From NCBI RefSeq assembly GCF_014873705.1, contig NZ_JADBDS010000004.1, forward strand, positions 558,001-622,000: DNA of 64,000 nucleotides, read 5' to 3'. The notes under the pieces were generated by a model, which did no database searches, was not told where the DNA came from, and saw only the letters and a list, made by a program, of their open reading frames with translations. Positions within the stretch are counted from its first letter, which is position 1. Every line of letters starts with the position of its first letter. A program made the position numbers and the translations under genes. The DNA comes from Mycobacterium sp. OAS707. GTDB lineage: Bacteria > Actinomycetota > Actinomycetes > Mycobacteriales > Mycobacteriaceae. Positions 34,192 through 43,209 of the stretch are shown here, one piece after another.

Positions 34192-36386
34192 TCGGTCGAC
34201 GACCTTTCCTCAAGGTGTCGCTTCTCCTCAGTGCAGCGACGGCTGCCGCGCCGCTCGTTGGCGGCTGCGGGCGGCCCGCCAAGGTCGAGGCGGCCCCTTG
34301 CTGGAATCCCGATGTGATTCCGGGGCTGGATCTGCATTTCGATGCGACTCGGCTTGAGTCAAGCCCTGTCGACAGCACCGATTTCGCGACCATGAAAACG
34401 GGCGCTCGCATCGTGTCGGCGCGCGGCCACGTGTGGACGCACACCGGCAACATCGGCCGAGAGACCTCGGCAATGGTCGACGCTGCACCGCTCTCACAGG
34501 CCAAGATCCGGACAACCTTCGACGCGGGCAAATCGAAGGCCAGCGTGTGCATCCTACTGGAGGACAACGACTTTCGGAACTGGGAAATCACCGTACGGAA
34601 GTGGGGTGAGATCGACTCGGTCGAACTGCGCGGCTTTCGCTGGGGCGTTGCAGGGCTATACCGAAGTCCGTCAAGGCTTGTACTGGGCGGCGCCAACGCG
34701 ATCGAGGTCAGAATCACCCCGCGAAGATTGGAAGTCTGGGTCAATCACATCCAGGTCGCCGCGACCGACCTCAACGATGGGTGGTCGGTGAAGCGTTACG
34801 GGGTGGGATTGCGCGACGGTGACGCCGAGACAGTGATTCGCGGCTTCGTGATCAGCGACACCGAACCCCGACGGTTGCGCGACGGCGAACGGGTCGAGCG
34901 GGTGCCCCAACTCGCTCAGCCAAACAACTGTCTGAACGCACACCAGCAGGGTGATGCGAAAGCGCCTGTGCTGAAGCTCAATTCGATTGGATCGCGCCAG
35001 AGTCTACTCTTCGATGGCGCAGACACACTGTTCACCGGGGCACCGTTGGACGGCACCAGTATGACGATAGTCGCCGTCATCCAGGGTCGCGGCACGATCA
35101 TCGGGCCCGACGAATCGACTGGCGGACTCCAGCTTCGCATCGACGACGACGGATCGCTTGCCGCGCTCAATGCCGGCCGAGCCGGAATAGCGCAGACACA
35201 ACCAGGGGCGGTCGGCGAGTCCGCAACCATCGCCGCGTTCAGCCTTGACTCCGTGGGAAACTCCGCACTGTACGTCGACGGCCGGCCAGCTGCAGGCGCA
35301 TTGTCACCAGTGAAGTTTCCCCCCGGCGTCACGATGACCATCGGCTCTGCCTACAACGCCGAATTCTTCTCGGGAACTATCGGTGAAATCCTGCGTTGGA
35401 ACCGTCCGCTCGGTGGTGCCGAACTGCGCACGGTGTTTGACGCCCTCGCCGCGAAGTGGAGCATTCCGGTGGCCCGGCCCGTCAATGGCCCGACAACCGC
35501 ACCACTGCGAGCCACGGCATTGAAGGGATCAAACATCATTCCCCCGCTTGTTGATCTGGCCAATGACGATCCCGCGGCGTCGGCATGGCTGAATCTGTGG
35601 TCGAGGTGGGACTGGCGGTGGATCGAGCTTTCGGTCCGGCGTGCCGTGGAGCAAGGGGCCAACACCATCCGACTGATAGGTGATGTCAACGCCGTACACA
35701 GCGGGCTGATCACCGAAGCGACCTATCACGCCCGGCTGCAGCAGGTCATCAGTCTCTGCCAATCGCTTGGCTGCCGGTTTTACTACTGCGCCATCGATCT
35801 ACGTCACAAACGTGACGCCGACTCGGTGTTCATCGCGCATTTCCTCTCCGGCGTCGCCGCCGTCCTTGCCCGCCACAGCAACGTCGTTGCGATAGAGCTC
35901 TGCAACGAAGTCGCCAGCGCGTATGACATCTATCCGGAACAGGAAGTGCTCGCCTGGATCGGTGCGTGGGCGGCCGCTATTCGCGCCGCCGCGCCTGCTA
36001 TTCCGCTATCCATCAGCGACGTGTCGCCCGGCACGCTCCACGACAAGATCGGGCAGATCGACCAATACGCGAAGTACGCATACTTGGTCGACTTCTTTGA
36101 TCTTCACGTATATGACGGCCTCGAGATCGCTTCCGACTCAGCGATCCTGGCGCCCTACGAGCTCGGCGTTGACCGCCCCATGCTCATCGGCGAGTTCGGC
36201 ATCGACCGGACAGCCGCCGGCGCGGATCCGGGTGCCTTCTACTCGCGTGTCAAGACGTTGCGTGATTCGAGCCCGCTTGTGGTCGGCGCGTTGCAGTGGG
36301 GAGCCATCAACGATCAGTGGGGTTTGTACTCCGAATCGGACGATCGCCTCGAGGTCGACATCGCCGACGAGTGGGCCCGATTCTGA
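34188..36386 (+). CDS. Exported lipoprotein glycoside hydrolase (clan GH-A, GH5-like) with LamG-like domain
   Basis: A 732-residue exported protein. The N-terminus has a twin-arginine motif (RRPFLKVS) and a lipobox (LVGGC), so it is a likely Tat-exported lipoprotein. Residues 30-220 form a beta-rich region, and 240-430 look like a concanavalin/LamG fold (LYVDGRPAAGAL, IGEILRWNRPL). Residues 450-732 form a TIM-barrel glycosidase with acid/base Glu574 in IELCNEVAS and nucleophile Glu669 in MLIGEFGIDR. It should cut or edit the polymer outside the cell. ATG 34188 overlaps the wzz-like stop. A hydrolase inside an export operon often limits chain length or aids release. Confidence 0.85.
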   Translation: MIGRRPFLKVSLLLSAATAAAPLVGGCGRPAKVEAAPCWNPDVIPGLDLHFDATRLESSPVDSTDFATMKTGARIVSARGHVWTHTGNIGRETSAMVDAAPLSQAKIRTTFDAGKSKASVCILLEDNDFRNWEITVRKWGEIDSVELRGFRWGVAGLYRSPSRLVLGGANAIEVRITPRRLEVWVNHIQVAATDLNDGWSVKRYGVGLRDGDAETVIRGFVISDTEPRRLRDGERVERVPQLAQPNNCLNAHQQGDAKAPVLKLNSIGSRQSLLFDGADTLFTGAPLDGTSMTIVAVIQGRGTIIGPDESTGGLQLRIDDDGSLAALNAGRAGIAQTQPGAVGESATIAAFSLDSVGNSALYVDGRPAAGALSPVKFPPGVTMTIGSAYNAEFFSGTIGEILRWNRPLGGAELRTVFDALAAKWSIPVARPVNGPTTAPLRATALKGSNIIPPLVDLANDDPAASAWLNLWSRWDWRWIELSVRRAVEQGANTIRLIGDVNAVHSGLITEATYHARLQQVISLCQSLGCRFYYCAIDLRHKRDADSVFIAHFLSGVAAVLARHSNVVAIELCNEVASAYDIYPEQEVLAWIGAWAAAIRAAAPAIPLSISDVSPGTLHDKIGQIDQYAKYAYLVDFFDLHVYDGLEIASDSAILAPYELGVDRPMLIGEFGIDRTAAGADPGAFYSRVKTLRDSSPLVVGALQWGAINDQWGLYSESDDRLEVDIADEWARF

Positions 36387-36415
36387 TGCGCGTGAGGCAC
36401 GACGGGAGGAACGCG

Positions 36416-37489
36416 ATGCACGCTGCGACGTCGCCCGAATCAGACGTGAGCACGATGGTGGCACTACGGGTTTCACTGGGCAAGATGGACGGCGGCGGAA
36501 GGCGGGTGACCGCGTTTCGCCGTGTCCTGGAGAGTGTCGGTGCCGTCCGTCTGGTTGCGGTCGGCCCGAAGGGGCCGGAGGCCGACGCCGCTGTCCTCCA
36601 TTCACCGCTGCACCGCGCCAAGCGCCGATTACTGCCTGTGCCGTTGCGCAGCCCCGTCGAACGCCTGCTGGCCAAACAGGCGTGCAGCGGACCGACGCTG
36701 AGTTTGGTGCCTTCCGCTCATCATTGGAGCCTTGGCTGCGGCCCGACGTGGCTCGACTTCGCTGATCTGTGGAGCGACATTGCCCGAAATCACGCTCGCA
36801 CAGTGGATCCCATTTCGGCCGCGTTCAATCGTGCGCACGCCAGAATGTGGGCGGACCGGGAGACCGCCGAAGTGCGGCACGCCGATGTCACTTCGGTGGC
36901 ATCGTGGGCCGACCGCGATCGTCTCGGCGGCGACGCAGTGTGGCTTCCCACCCCGGTCTCAGACCGGTTCAACACAGCACGGCGACCAACCACGCCCATT
37001 TCCCGCACCTGCGGGATGCTGGCCAACTTCGATTACCCCCCGAACCGTGACGCCTATCGACGCCTGGTGAGCGAATGGCTCCCGCTGCTGGCCCCGAATT
37101 TCGACCGTGTCGTCGTCGCGGGGTTCGGATCGGAGACATTGCCGCCCTCGCCACACATCGACATCCTCGGGTCCGTTGCCTCCGTCGACTCGTTCTATCG
37201 AAATGTCGACGCCGTTGTCGCACCGATCGAACGGGGCGGCGGAATGAAAGTGAAGGTGGTCGAAGCCATGATGCACGGGGTACCGGTAATCGCCACGGAA
37301 CATTCCAGAGAGGGTCTGCCGCCTGCCATCTCGGCGGCGTGCACTGGTATCAGCGAACGTGTGCCGTTGGGACACGATCCCCGCGAATACGCCTCCGTCG
37401 CCGAGGAGTTGCGCCACTTCACTTTTGAGAGTTTCGCGCAGCAATTTCGTACGTTGTGGTTCGAGCGAATGGAAGCACGCCATGGTTAA
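36416..37489 (+). CDS. Glycosyltransferase, GT-B (GT4/GT1-like)
   Basis: A 357-residue GT-B protein recognised mainly by its C-terminal donor site: VVAPIERGGGMKVKVVEAMMHGVPVIATEHSREGL, a glycine-rich GT4-type signature. The N-terminal half is poorly conserved. ATG 36416 is chosen for its GGGAGGA ribosome site 6 bases upstream; an ATG at 36386 that overlaps the previous stop (TGATG) is the alternative. It overlaps the following GT2 gene by 8 bp. The substrate is unknown; the context places it in assembly of the lipid-linked repeat. Confidence 0.83.
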   Translation: MHAATSPESDVSTMVALRVSLGKMDGGGRRVTAFRRVLESVGAVRLVAVGPKGPEADAAVLHSPLHRAKRRLLPVPLRSPVERLLAKQACSGPTLSLVPSAHHWSLGCGPTWLDFADLWSDIARNHARTVDPISAAFNRAHARMWADRETAEVRHADVTSVASWADRDRLGGDAVWLPTPVSDRFNTARRPTTPISRTCGMLANFDYPPNRDAYRRLVSEWLPLLAPNFDRVVVAGFGSETLPPSPHIDILGSVASVDSFYRNVDAVVAPIERGGGMKVKVVEAMMHGVPVIATEHSREGLPPAISAACTGISERVPLGHDPREYASVAEELRHFTFESFAQQFRTLWFERMEARHG

Positions 37490-38465
37490 CCGTCTCGCAG
37501 CATCTGTCGTCGTGGTGACGTATAACTCAGCAGGCACGATCCAAACCTGCCTGAATTCGATACCGCGCAATTGTGAAGTCATCGTGGTCGACCAGAGTTC
37601 CTCTGACGACACCATCGCCGTAGCCAGGCGGGCCCGCCATGAGGCAACGGTGATCTCGGCGGGGAGCAATCGCGGATTCGGCGCCGGATGCAATCTCGGC
37701 GCCGCCAACGCTCATTCGGATGTCTTGATCTTCCTGAATCCGGACGCCTCGTTCACCCAGGGGGCGGTCTGGTCACTGGCGCAGCGGGTCAGGATCGATG
37801 ACGCCCTGGTCGGTCCGCGCATCGCCGACGAGGACGGATTCGATCAGACTCGGGCGCGGTTCTGGTCGACGCCTCTGTCAGTGCTCGGCGAAGTCTGCTT
37901 GCCGACCTCTTTGGCCAAGCTGTTCCTGCAAAGAGACATCCCTCCCGAATACTCGGTGTACCGATATGGCGGCCCCGTCCCCTACATCCAGGGCACCTGC
38001 ATGGCGGTCAGTGCCGAGAACTTTTGGCGTGCGGGCGGTTTCGACGAGCGGCTGTTCCTCTATCACGAGGAGGAGATGCTGGCTCGACGGCTCGAATGCG
38101 TCGGAGTTCCTGCCATTCTCGAAACCGCGGCGTCCATCACTCATCTCGGCGCCCGATCAACTGAACAGGTACGAGACTTCGCGGCGGGCCAGTACTACCG
38201 CTCGGCGGCGATAACGCTCATGGCGCACCATCCGCGCCGCATCGCAATACCGACGGTCACCGCCCTCTGGCTCTTGTTGACGATGATGGCCGTTACGACA
38301 CCACTGCGCATGCTCGTCGGGTTTCGTGCCGAAAAGGGAGTCTCCTGGTACCGATCGGGCGCGGCTGGAGCGCTGGCCGGACTGTTTGGCCGGGTCGTGA
38401 AGGCGCCGACAACCGATCGATCGGCCGACGTCATCAGTTTGGCGTCCAGCAGCAAGGTGGTCTGA
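37482..38465 (+). CDS. Glycosyltransferase family 2, rhamnosyltransferase-like, with C-terminal membrane segment
   Basis: A 327-residue GT2 enzyme. The motifs SVVVVTYNSAGTIQTCLNSI, VVDQSSSDDT, NRGFGAGCNLGA and LFLNPDA-like (LIFLNPDASF) match WbbL/RfbF-type rhamnosyltransferases. FDERLFLYHEEEMLARRL supplies the acceptor-side acidic residues. A hydrophobic stretch near 265-285 (VTALWLLLTMMAVTTPLRML) may anchor it. ATG 37482 overlaps the previous gene by 8 bp; rmlB follows after 3 bp. Adjacent rmlB supports a rhamnose or related dTDP-sugar donor, by inference. Confidence 0.88.
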   Translation: MVNRLAASVVVVTYNSAGTIQTCLNSIPRNCEVIVVDQSSSDDTIAVARRARHEATVISAGSNRGFGAGCNLGAANAHSDVLIFLNPDASFTQGAVWSLAQRVRIDDALVGPRIADEDGFDQTRARFWSTPLSVLGEVCLPTSLAKLFLQRDIPPEYSVYRYGGPVPYIQGTCMAVSAENFWRAGGFDERLFLYHEEEMLARRLECVGVPAILETAASITHLGARSTEQVRDFAAGQYYRSAAITLMAHHPRRIAIPTVTALWLLLTMMAVTTPLRMLVGFRAEKGVSWYRSGAAGALAGLFGRVVKAPTTDRSADVISLASSSKVV

Positions 38466-38468
38466 CCT

Positions 38469-39464
38469 GTGCGGATCCTGGTGACCGGTGGTGCGGGATT
38501 CATCGGCGCGAACTTCGTGCAGGGTACGGTGCGCGACCGTCCCGAGGTTTCGGTGACGGTACTGGATGCGTTGACCTATGCGGGCAGCCGCGAGTCGCTG
38601 GCTGCGGTGGAAGACGATATCCGACTCGTGTCCGGCGACATCACCGATGCCGACCTGGTGTCGAAGTTGGTCGCCGAGGCCGACGCCGTGGTGCATTTCG
38701 CCGCCGAAACCCACGTCGACAATGCGCTGGCCGACCCGCAACCGTTCGTGCACACCAATGTGCTGGGCACGTTCACGGTATTGGAAGCGGTGCGCGCCGA
38801 GCGGGTGCGGTTGCATCATGTGTCCACCGACGAGGTCTATGGCGACCTGGACCTGGATTCCCCCCAAAGGTTCACCGAGTCCACGCCCTACCACCCGTCC
38901 AGCCCATACTCGGCGACCAAGGCGGCGGCCGATCTGTTGGTGCGCGCCTGGGTGCGCTCCTACGGGGTAGCCGCCACGATCTCGAACTGCTCCAACAACT
39001 ACGGCCCGTATCAGCATGTGGAGAAGTTCATTCCACGTCAGATCACCAACGTGTTGACGGGGCGGCGGCCAAAGCTTTACGGCAGCGGCGCCAACGTCCG
39101 CGACTGGATACACGTCGATGATCACAACAGCGCGGTGTGGCGGATCCTGGCCGACGGCCAGATCGGTGGCACCTATCTCATAGGCGCCGAGGGTGAACGC
39201 GACAACCTGTCGGTGCTGCGCACCATTCTGGCGCTGATGGGCCGCGACCCCGATGACTTCGACCACGTCACCGACCGCCCCGGCCACGACCTACGGTATG
39301 CCATCGACCCCTCACCGCTTCATGACGAACTGGGCTGGACTCCCAAGCACATCGTCTTCCAAGACGGTCTGCGCGACACCATCGCGTGGTATCGCGACAA
39401 TGAATCATGGTGGCGCCCATTGAAAGACGCGGTCGAGGCCAAATACGAAAAGCGTGGCCAGTGA
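38469..39464 (+). CDS. rmlB: dTDP-glucose 4,6-dehydratase
   Basis: A 331-residue extended SDR that turns dTDP-glucose into dTDP-4-dehydro-6-deoxyglucose. Features are TGGAGFIGANF (NAD site), the catalytic Thr-Asp-Glu in HVSTDEVYG, the YSATK active-site Tyr/Lys, NCSNNYGPYQ and the C-terminal GHDLRYAID. GTG 38469 lies 3 bp after the GT2 stop. With rmlA and rmlC in the same locus, dTDP-rhamnose supply is nearly complete; rmlD is not seen here and may be elsewhere in the genome. This is the last gene of the polysaccharide locus. Confidence 0.95.
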   Translation: MRILVTGGAGFIGANFVQGTVRDRPEVSVTVLDALTYAGSRESLAAVEDDIRLVSGDITDADLVSKLVAEADAVVHFAAETHVDNALADPQPFVHTNVLGTFTVLEAVRAERVRLHHVSTDEVYGDLDLDSPQRFTESTPYHPSSPYSATKAAADLLVRAWVRSYGVAATISNCSNNYGPYQHVEKFIPRQITNVLTGRRPKLYGSGANVRDWIHVDDHNSAVWRILADGQIGGTYLIGAEGERDNLSVLRTILALMGRDPDDFDHVTDRPGHDLRYAIDPSPLHDELGWTPKHIVFQDGLRDTIAWYRDNESWWRPLKDAVEAKYEKRGQ

Positions 39465-39492
39465 CGACGCGCGAACTGTCGATTGCGGCCGG

Positions 39493-40536
39493 GTGGGGAT
39501 TCACTCCCACCCATTCACCAACGAAGTCCGCCGAGGGTCACCACCGCTGACCAGCCTGCCGCTACGCTCGGGCTTACCAACAATCTCGCGGAAGGGAACC
39601 GGGCCAACGAGCGGTGACGTCACGCTGCGCCAGCTGCGCTACTTCGTCGCGCTCGGCGAGGAGCTGAATTACCGGCGCGCCGCGGAGCGGCTGTTCATCA
39701 CGCAGCCCGCGCTGTCGACGGCGATCAAACAGCTCGAACATCAGCTCAGCGTGATGCTGTTCACCCGCAGCACCCGCGAGGTGGCCCTGACGGAGCTCGG
39801 CCACGCCTGGTTGCCGAAAGTGCGTGACGCACTGCGTGGGATCGACGGCGCGGTCGACGACCTCATCGCGCTGTCGGCGCACTACCGGCGCGTCAGGCTC
39901 GGCTACCTGATCGGCACCGGAGCGGACCTGCTGTTCCGGCTGTTGCGTCACTTCGAGGCCGCCTACCCCGAAATAACGCTGGAACCAAGGGAATTCGATT
40001 TCTCCGATCCGACGGCCGGCCTCGCCGACGGCAGCACCGAGGTCGCGATCATCAGGCCACCGGTCGATCTGCCCGACCATCGAATGTTCATCCTCGACGC
40101 CGAAGACTGGGTGGCCTGCCTGCCGCGCGACCATCCGCTGGCGGGCCGGTCCGAACTGAAGATCGCCGAGCTGCTCGACGATCCGATTGTCGTCGCCCCG
40201 GCCAGCGCGGGCCGCTGGCGCGACTACTGGATGGCGATGGACGCCCGCGGCGGCAAACCGGCGACCATCGCCGCCGTCGCCGCCACCTACGAAGAGGAGA
40301 CCACCACCATCTCGCGCGGCCTCGGGATCAGCTTCACCAGCGAGGCCAGCGCCCGGCTGTACAACCGCCAGGGCATCGCCTACGTGCCGATCGTCGACCG
40401 GCCGCGCAACTACACCGCGCTCGCCTGGCACCCGGCCGGCCTCAGCCACGAGGCCGCGCAGCTCGTCAGGCACGTCCGCGAGGAATGGAGCTTTGGCGAG
40501 GGCCAGGCGATCGAACGCCCGGCGACCTACTACTGA
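39493..40536 (+). CDS. LysR-family transcriptional regulator
   Basis: A LysR protein of about 347 residues. The winged helix-turn-helix reads LRQLRYFVALGEELNYRRAA, then ERLFITQPALSTAIKQLE, followed by a periplasmic-binding-protein-like effector domain (about 130-330). The start is uncertain: the usual family start falls at a GTC codon (VTLRQL), and the nearest in-frame starts are GTG 39493 and GTG 39454, which leave an unusual 40-50 residue extension. It precedes an APC permease and an (R)-transaminase-like gene and probably activates them. A T-N11-A LysR box lies right after its stop. Confidence 0.85.
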   Translation: MGIHSHPFTNEVRRGSPPLTSLPLRSGLPTISRKGTGPTSGDVTLRQLRYFVALGEELNYRRAAERLFITQPALSTAIKQLEHQLSVMLFTRSTREVALTELGHAWLPKVRDALRGIDGAVDDLIALSAHYRRVRLGYLIGTGADLLFRLLRHFEAAYPEITLEPREFDFSDPTAGLADGSTEVAIIRPPVDLPDHRMFILDAEDWVACLPRDHPLAGRSELKIAELLDDPIVVAPASAGRWRDYWMAMDARGGKPATIAAVAATYEEETTTISRGLGISFTSEASARLYNRQGIAYVPIVDRPRNYTALAWHPAGLSHEAAQLVRHVREEWSFGEGQAIERPATYY

Positions 40537-40550
40537 TAAAGCGCGCTTAT
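40536..40550. promoter_or_regulatory. Candidate LysR box before the permease gene
   Basis: ATAA-N7-TTAT at 40536-40550 has the T-N11-A spacing of LysR operators and encloses the perfect palindrome AAGCGCGCTT (40539-40548). It lies 57 bp before the permease start and directly follows the LysR stop codon. Confidence 0.45.
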
Positions 40551-40606
40551 AAGTAGATCAGAAAGTGCAACTTCCCTGGAAACACCCAGTCGGGTTTCCT
40601 CATCCC

Positions 40607-42103
40607 ATGACTGACACCGCCTCAACCGTTACGCCTGTGGCGCCGACGAATGACGAGGACGCCAAGCTCGCACAGTTCGGCTACACCCAAAGGCTCGACC
40701 GCTCGGTCGGCCGCCTCGCGTCGTTCGCGATCGGCTTCGCGACGATCAGCGCCACCACCGCGGTGTTCACCGGGTTCGGCGCTGGATACTTCACCGCCGG
40801 TGCCCCGTTCGTCTGGACGCTGCTGCTCGCAGGAGCGGTGTTCGTCGTCTGGACGTTCATCGCGGCCGACCTGACCGCCAAGATCCCGCTGGCGGGCTAC
40901 GCATACCAATGGACGAGCCGGATTCACGGCTCGACGCTCGCGTGGTTCACCGGGGTGATGGCGCTGGCCGGATGGGTGTGCGGCATGACAGGAGTCGGTT
41001 TCATCCTGTCCGGATATCTCGGCAGCCTGTTCGGCTGGAACATGAGCCAGACCGCGCAGATCCTCGTCGCCATCGGCGTGATGGCGGTCTGCGTGGTGGT
41101 GAACCTCTACGGTGTCCGCTTCGCGACGATGGTCAACAACATCGGCGTCAGCCTCGAACTCGTTGTCACGGTGGGCGCGACGATCCTGGTCGCCATCGTC
41201 GCCTTCTCCGCACCCGAGAACCACCAACCGATCTCGGTGTTGTTCACCGGTGGGACGTCGGATCAGCACAGCGCCTACATCTTGGCCTGGCTGGCCGCTT
41301 CGCTCGGACCGTTCTTCGGGCTGATCGGTGTCGAGGCGAGCGCGGACGTCGCCGAGGAGACCGTCGGAGCTCGACACGTCATCCCCCGCACGATGTTCTA
41401 TGCGTTGACCACCTCGATCATCATCGAGTTCGGAATGTATGTCGTCTACGTGCTGGCCATCAAGGACCAGGACGCGGTCGCGGCGGCCCAGGCGGCCCCG
41501 ATCGAGGAGATCATCACCCAGCAGGTAGGTCCGGGGGTCACGAGAATCGTTGTCGCCGTGGCGCTTACGAACATCATGGCGTGCATCCTTGCGAACATTC
41601 TCGTGGCGACCAGGCTGACCTACTCGATGGCACGCGACAACATGCTGCCCTTCTCTCACATCTGGCGGCACGTGTCGCCCTCTAACCGCACCCCCACCTA
41701 CGCGGTGCTCGGCCTGTTCACCCTGTCGACGATCCTGCTGCTGTCGGCATTGGTGAGCGAGAAGGTGTTCTTCCTCATCATGGGGCTGTCGTCGCTGGCC
41801 GTGTTCGCGACCTACTTCCTGCAGACTGTCGCGCTGCTGATCGGTCATCGCCGCGGCACCATCCCGGCCGCGGAGCCCGGCACGTTCGACCTGGGACGCG
41901 CCCGGATGCCGGTCTACGTCCTCGGCATCGTGGCGTTCACGCTCGTGTGTTCGGCGCTGATCTTGCTTCCGCAGTTCGTCAACAACGGCTACGTATTCCT
42001 CGGTCTCGTCGCGCTGGCCGGCCTCTGGGCTGTCACCGGACTCCGTAAGCGCCTTGCCGACGGCGACGCCGGACCGGACTACGCCAAGACTCACCTCTCC
42101 TGA
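40607..42103 (+). CDS. APC-superfamily amino acid/amine permease
   Basis: A 498-residue transporter with about 12 membrane helices. The N-terminal FAIGFATISATTAVFTGFG and the segment GYAYQWTSRIHGSTLAWFTG match APC amino acid and amine transporters of the GABA-permease / BAT1 type. ATG 40607 is the first sensible start. It sits between a LysR gene and a class IV transaminase gene (25-bp gap), so it probably imports the amine or amino acid that the enzyme handles. The substrate is not predictable from sequence alone. Confidence 0.9.
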   Translation: MTDTASTVTPVAPTNDEDAKLAQFGYTQRLDRSVGRLASFAIGFATISATTAVFTGFGAGYFTAGAPFVWTLLLAGAVFVVWTFIAADLTAKIPLAGYAYQWTSRIHGSTLAWFTGVMALAGWVCGMTGVGFILSGYLGSLFGWNMSQTAQILVAIGVMAVCVVVNLYGVRFATMVNNIGVSLELVVTVGATILVAIVAFSAPENHQPISVLFTGGTSDQHSAYILAWLAASLGPFFGLIGVEASADVAEETVGARHVIPRTMFYALTTSIIIEFGMYVVYVLAIKDQDAVAAAQAAPIEEIITQQVGPGVTRIVVAVALTNIMACILANILVATRLTYSMARDNMLPFSHIWRHVSPSNRTPTYAVLGLFTLSTILLLSALVSEKVFFLIMGLSSLAVFATYFLQTVALLIGHRRGTIPAAEPGTFDLGRARMPVYVLGIVAFTLVCSALILLPQFVNNGYVFLGLVALAGLWAVTGLRKRLADGDAGPDYAKTHLS

Positions 42104-42128
42104 ATCCTTCGAAAGGACAACTCTTCTC

Positions 42129-43145
42129 ATGACCGTGGTAGACCAAGGCACCAGCAACCTCGTCGCCGTAGAGCCCGGGGCCATCCGGGAGCACACACCG
42201 GCCGGTTCGGTGATCCAGTACAGCGACTACGAGCTGGACACCTCCAGCCCGTACGCCGGCGGCGTGGCCTGGATCGAAGGCGAGTACATCCCGGCGTCGG
42301 AGGCGCGGATCTCGATCTTCGACACCGGCTTCGGCCACTCCGATCTGACCTACACCGTCGCACATGTGTGGCACGGCAACATCTTCCGGCTCGGCGACCA
42401 TCTGGACCGGCTGTTCGACGGAGCGCGCAAGCTGCGGCTCGACCCGGGATACAGCAAGGACGAGCTCGCCGATATCACCAAGCGTTGTGTGGCCATGTCG
42501 CAGCTGCGGGAGTCGTTCGTCAACCTCACCGTGACGCGCGGATACGGAAAGCGCAAGGGCGAGAAGGATTTATCCAAACTGACCCATCAGGTCTACATCT
42601 ACGCGATTCCCTACCTGTGGGCATTCCCGCCCCATGAGCAGATCTTCGGCACGACGGCGATCGTGCCGCGGCATGTGCGACGAGCAGGCCGCAACACCGT
42701 GGATCCGACCATCAAGAACTATCAGTGGGGCGATTTGACCGCAGCCAGCTTCGAGGCCAAGGATCGCGGCGCGCGCACCGCGATCCTGATGGACGCCGAC
42801 AACTGCGTCGCCGAAGGCCCCGGCTTCAACGTCGTGATCGTCAAGGACGGCAAGCTCGCGTCGCCGTCCCGAAACGCACTGCCGGGCATCACCCGCAAGA
42901 CGGTGTTCGAACTGGCGGACACCATGGGGATCGAGGCGACGCTGCGCGATGTCACCAGCCACGAGCTGTATGACGCCGACGAATTGATGGCCGTCACCAC
43001 GGCAGGCGGTGTCACGCCGATCAACACCCTCGACGGCGAACCCATCGGAGACGGCGCACCCGGCCCGCTCACTGTCGCGATCCGTGACCGGTTCTGGGCG
43101 CTGATGGATGAGCCCTCGCCGCTGATCGAGGCCATTGATTACTGA
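42129..43145 (+). CDS. Class IV PLP aminotransferase, (R)-amine transaminase-like
   Basis: A 338-residue fold-type IV transaminase. Its sequence closely follows the Arthrobacter (R)-selective amine transaminase (ATA-117 type): YSDYELDTSSPYAGG, AWIEGEYIPASEARISIFDT, GFGHSDLTYTVAHVWHGNIF, PLP Lys at about 196 in DPTIKNYQWGDL, CVAEGPGFNVVIVKDG, LPGITRKTVFELA and TTAGGVTPI. It should transfer an amino group between a chiral amine or D-amino acid and pyruvate. A GAAAGGA ribosome site precedes ATG 42129. The LysR-permease context suggests use of an external amine. Branched-chain or D-amino acid activity is the alternative. Confidence 0.88.
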   Translation: MTVVDQGTSNLVAVEPGAIREHTPAGSVIQYSDYELDTSSPYAGGVAWIEGEYIPASEARISIFDTGFGHSDLTYTVAHVWHGNIFRLGDHLDRLFDGARKLRLDPGYSKDELADITKRCVAMSQLRESFVNLTVTRGYGKRKGEKDLSKLTHQVYIYAIPYLWAFPPHEQIFGTTAIVPRHVRRAGRNTVDPTIKNYQWGDLTAASFEAKDRGARTAILMDADNCVAEGPGFNVVIVKDGKLASPSRNALPGITRKTVFELADTMGIEATLRDVTSHELYDADELMAVTTAGGVTPINTLDGEPIGDGAPGPLTVAIRDRFWALMDEPSPLIEAIDY

Positions 43146-43209
43146 CGATTGCGTCGAAACAGGTCTACGATCGAAATAGTCAGGTAGTCGCTCGGCGTTA
43201 GCAGTGCAT

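Noticed and set aside
38157..39287. 376-codon minus-strand frame opposite rmlB
   Set aside because: It is fully covered by rmlB and the end of a GT2 gene, which show intact catalytic motifs; no independent start signal or domain.
40622..42196. 524-codon minus-strand frame opposite the APC permease
   Set aside because: It is dominated by Arg, Asp, His and Gln with no hydrophobic core or motif; it is a shadow of the permease gene.
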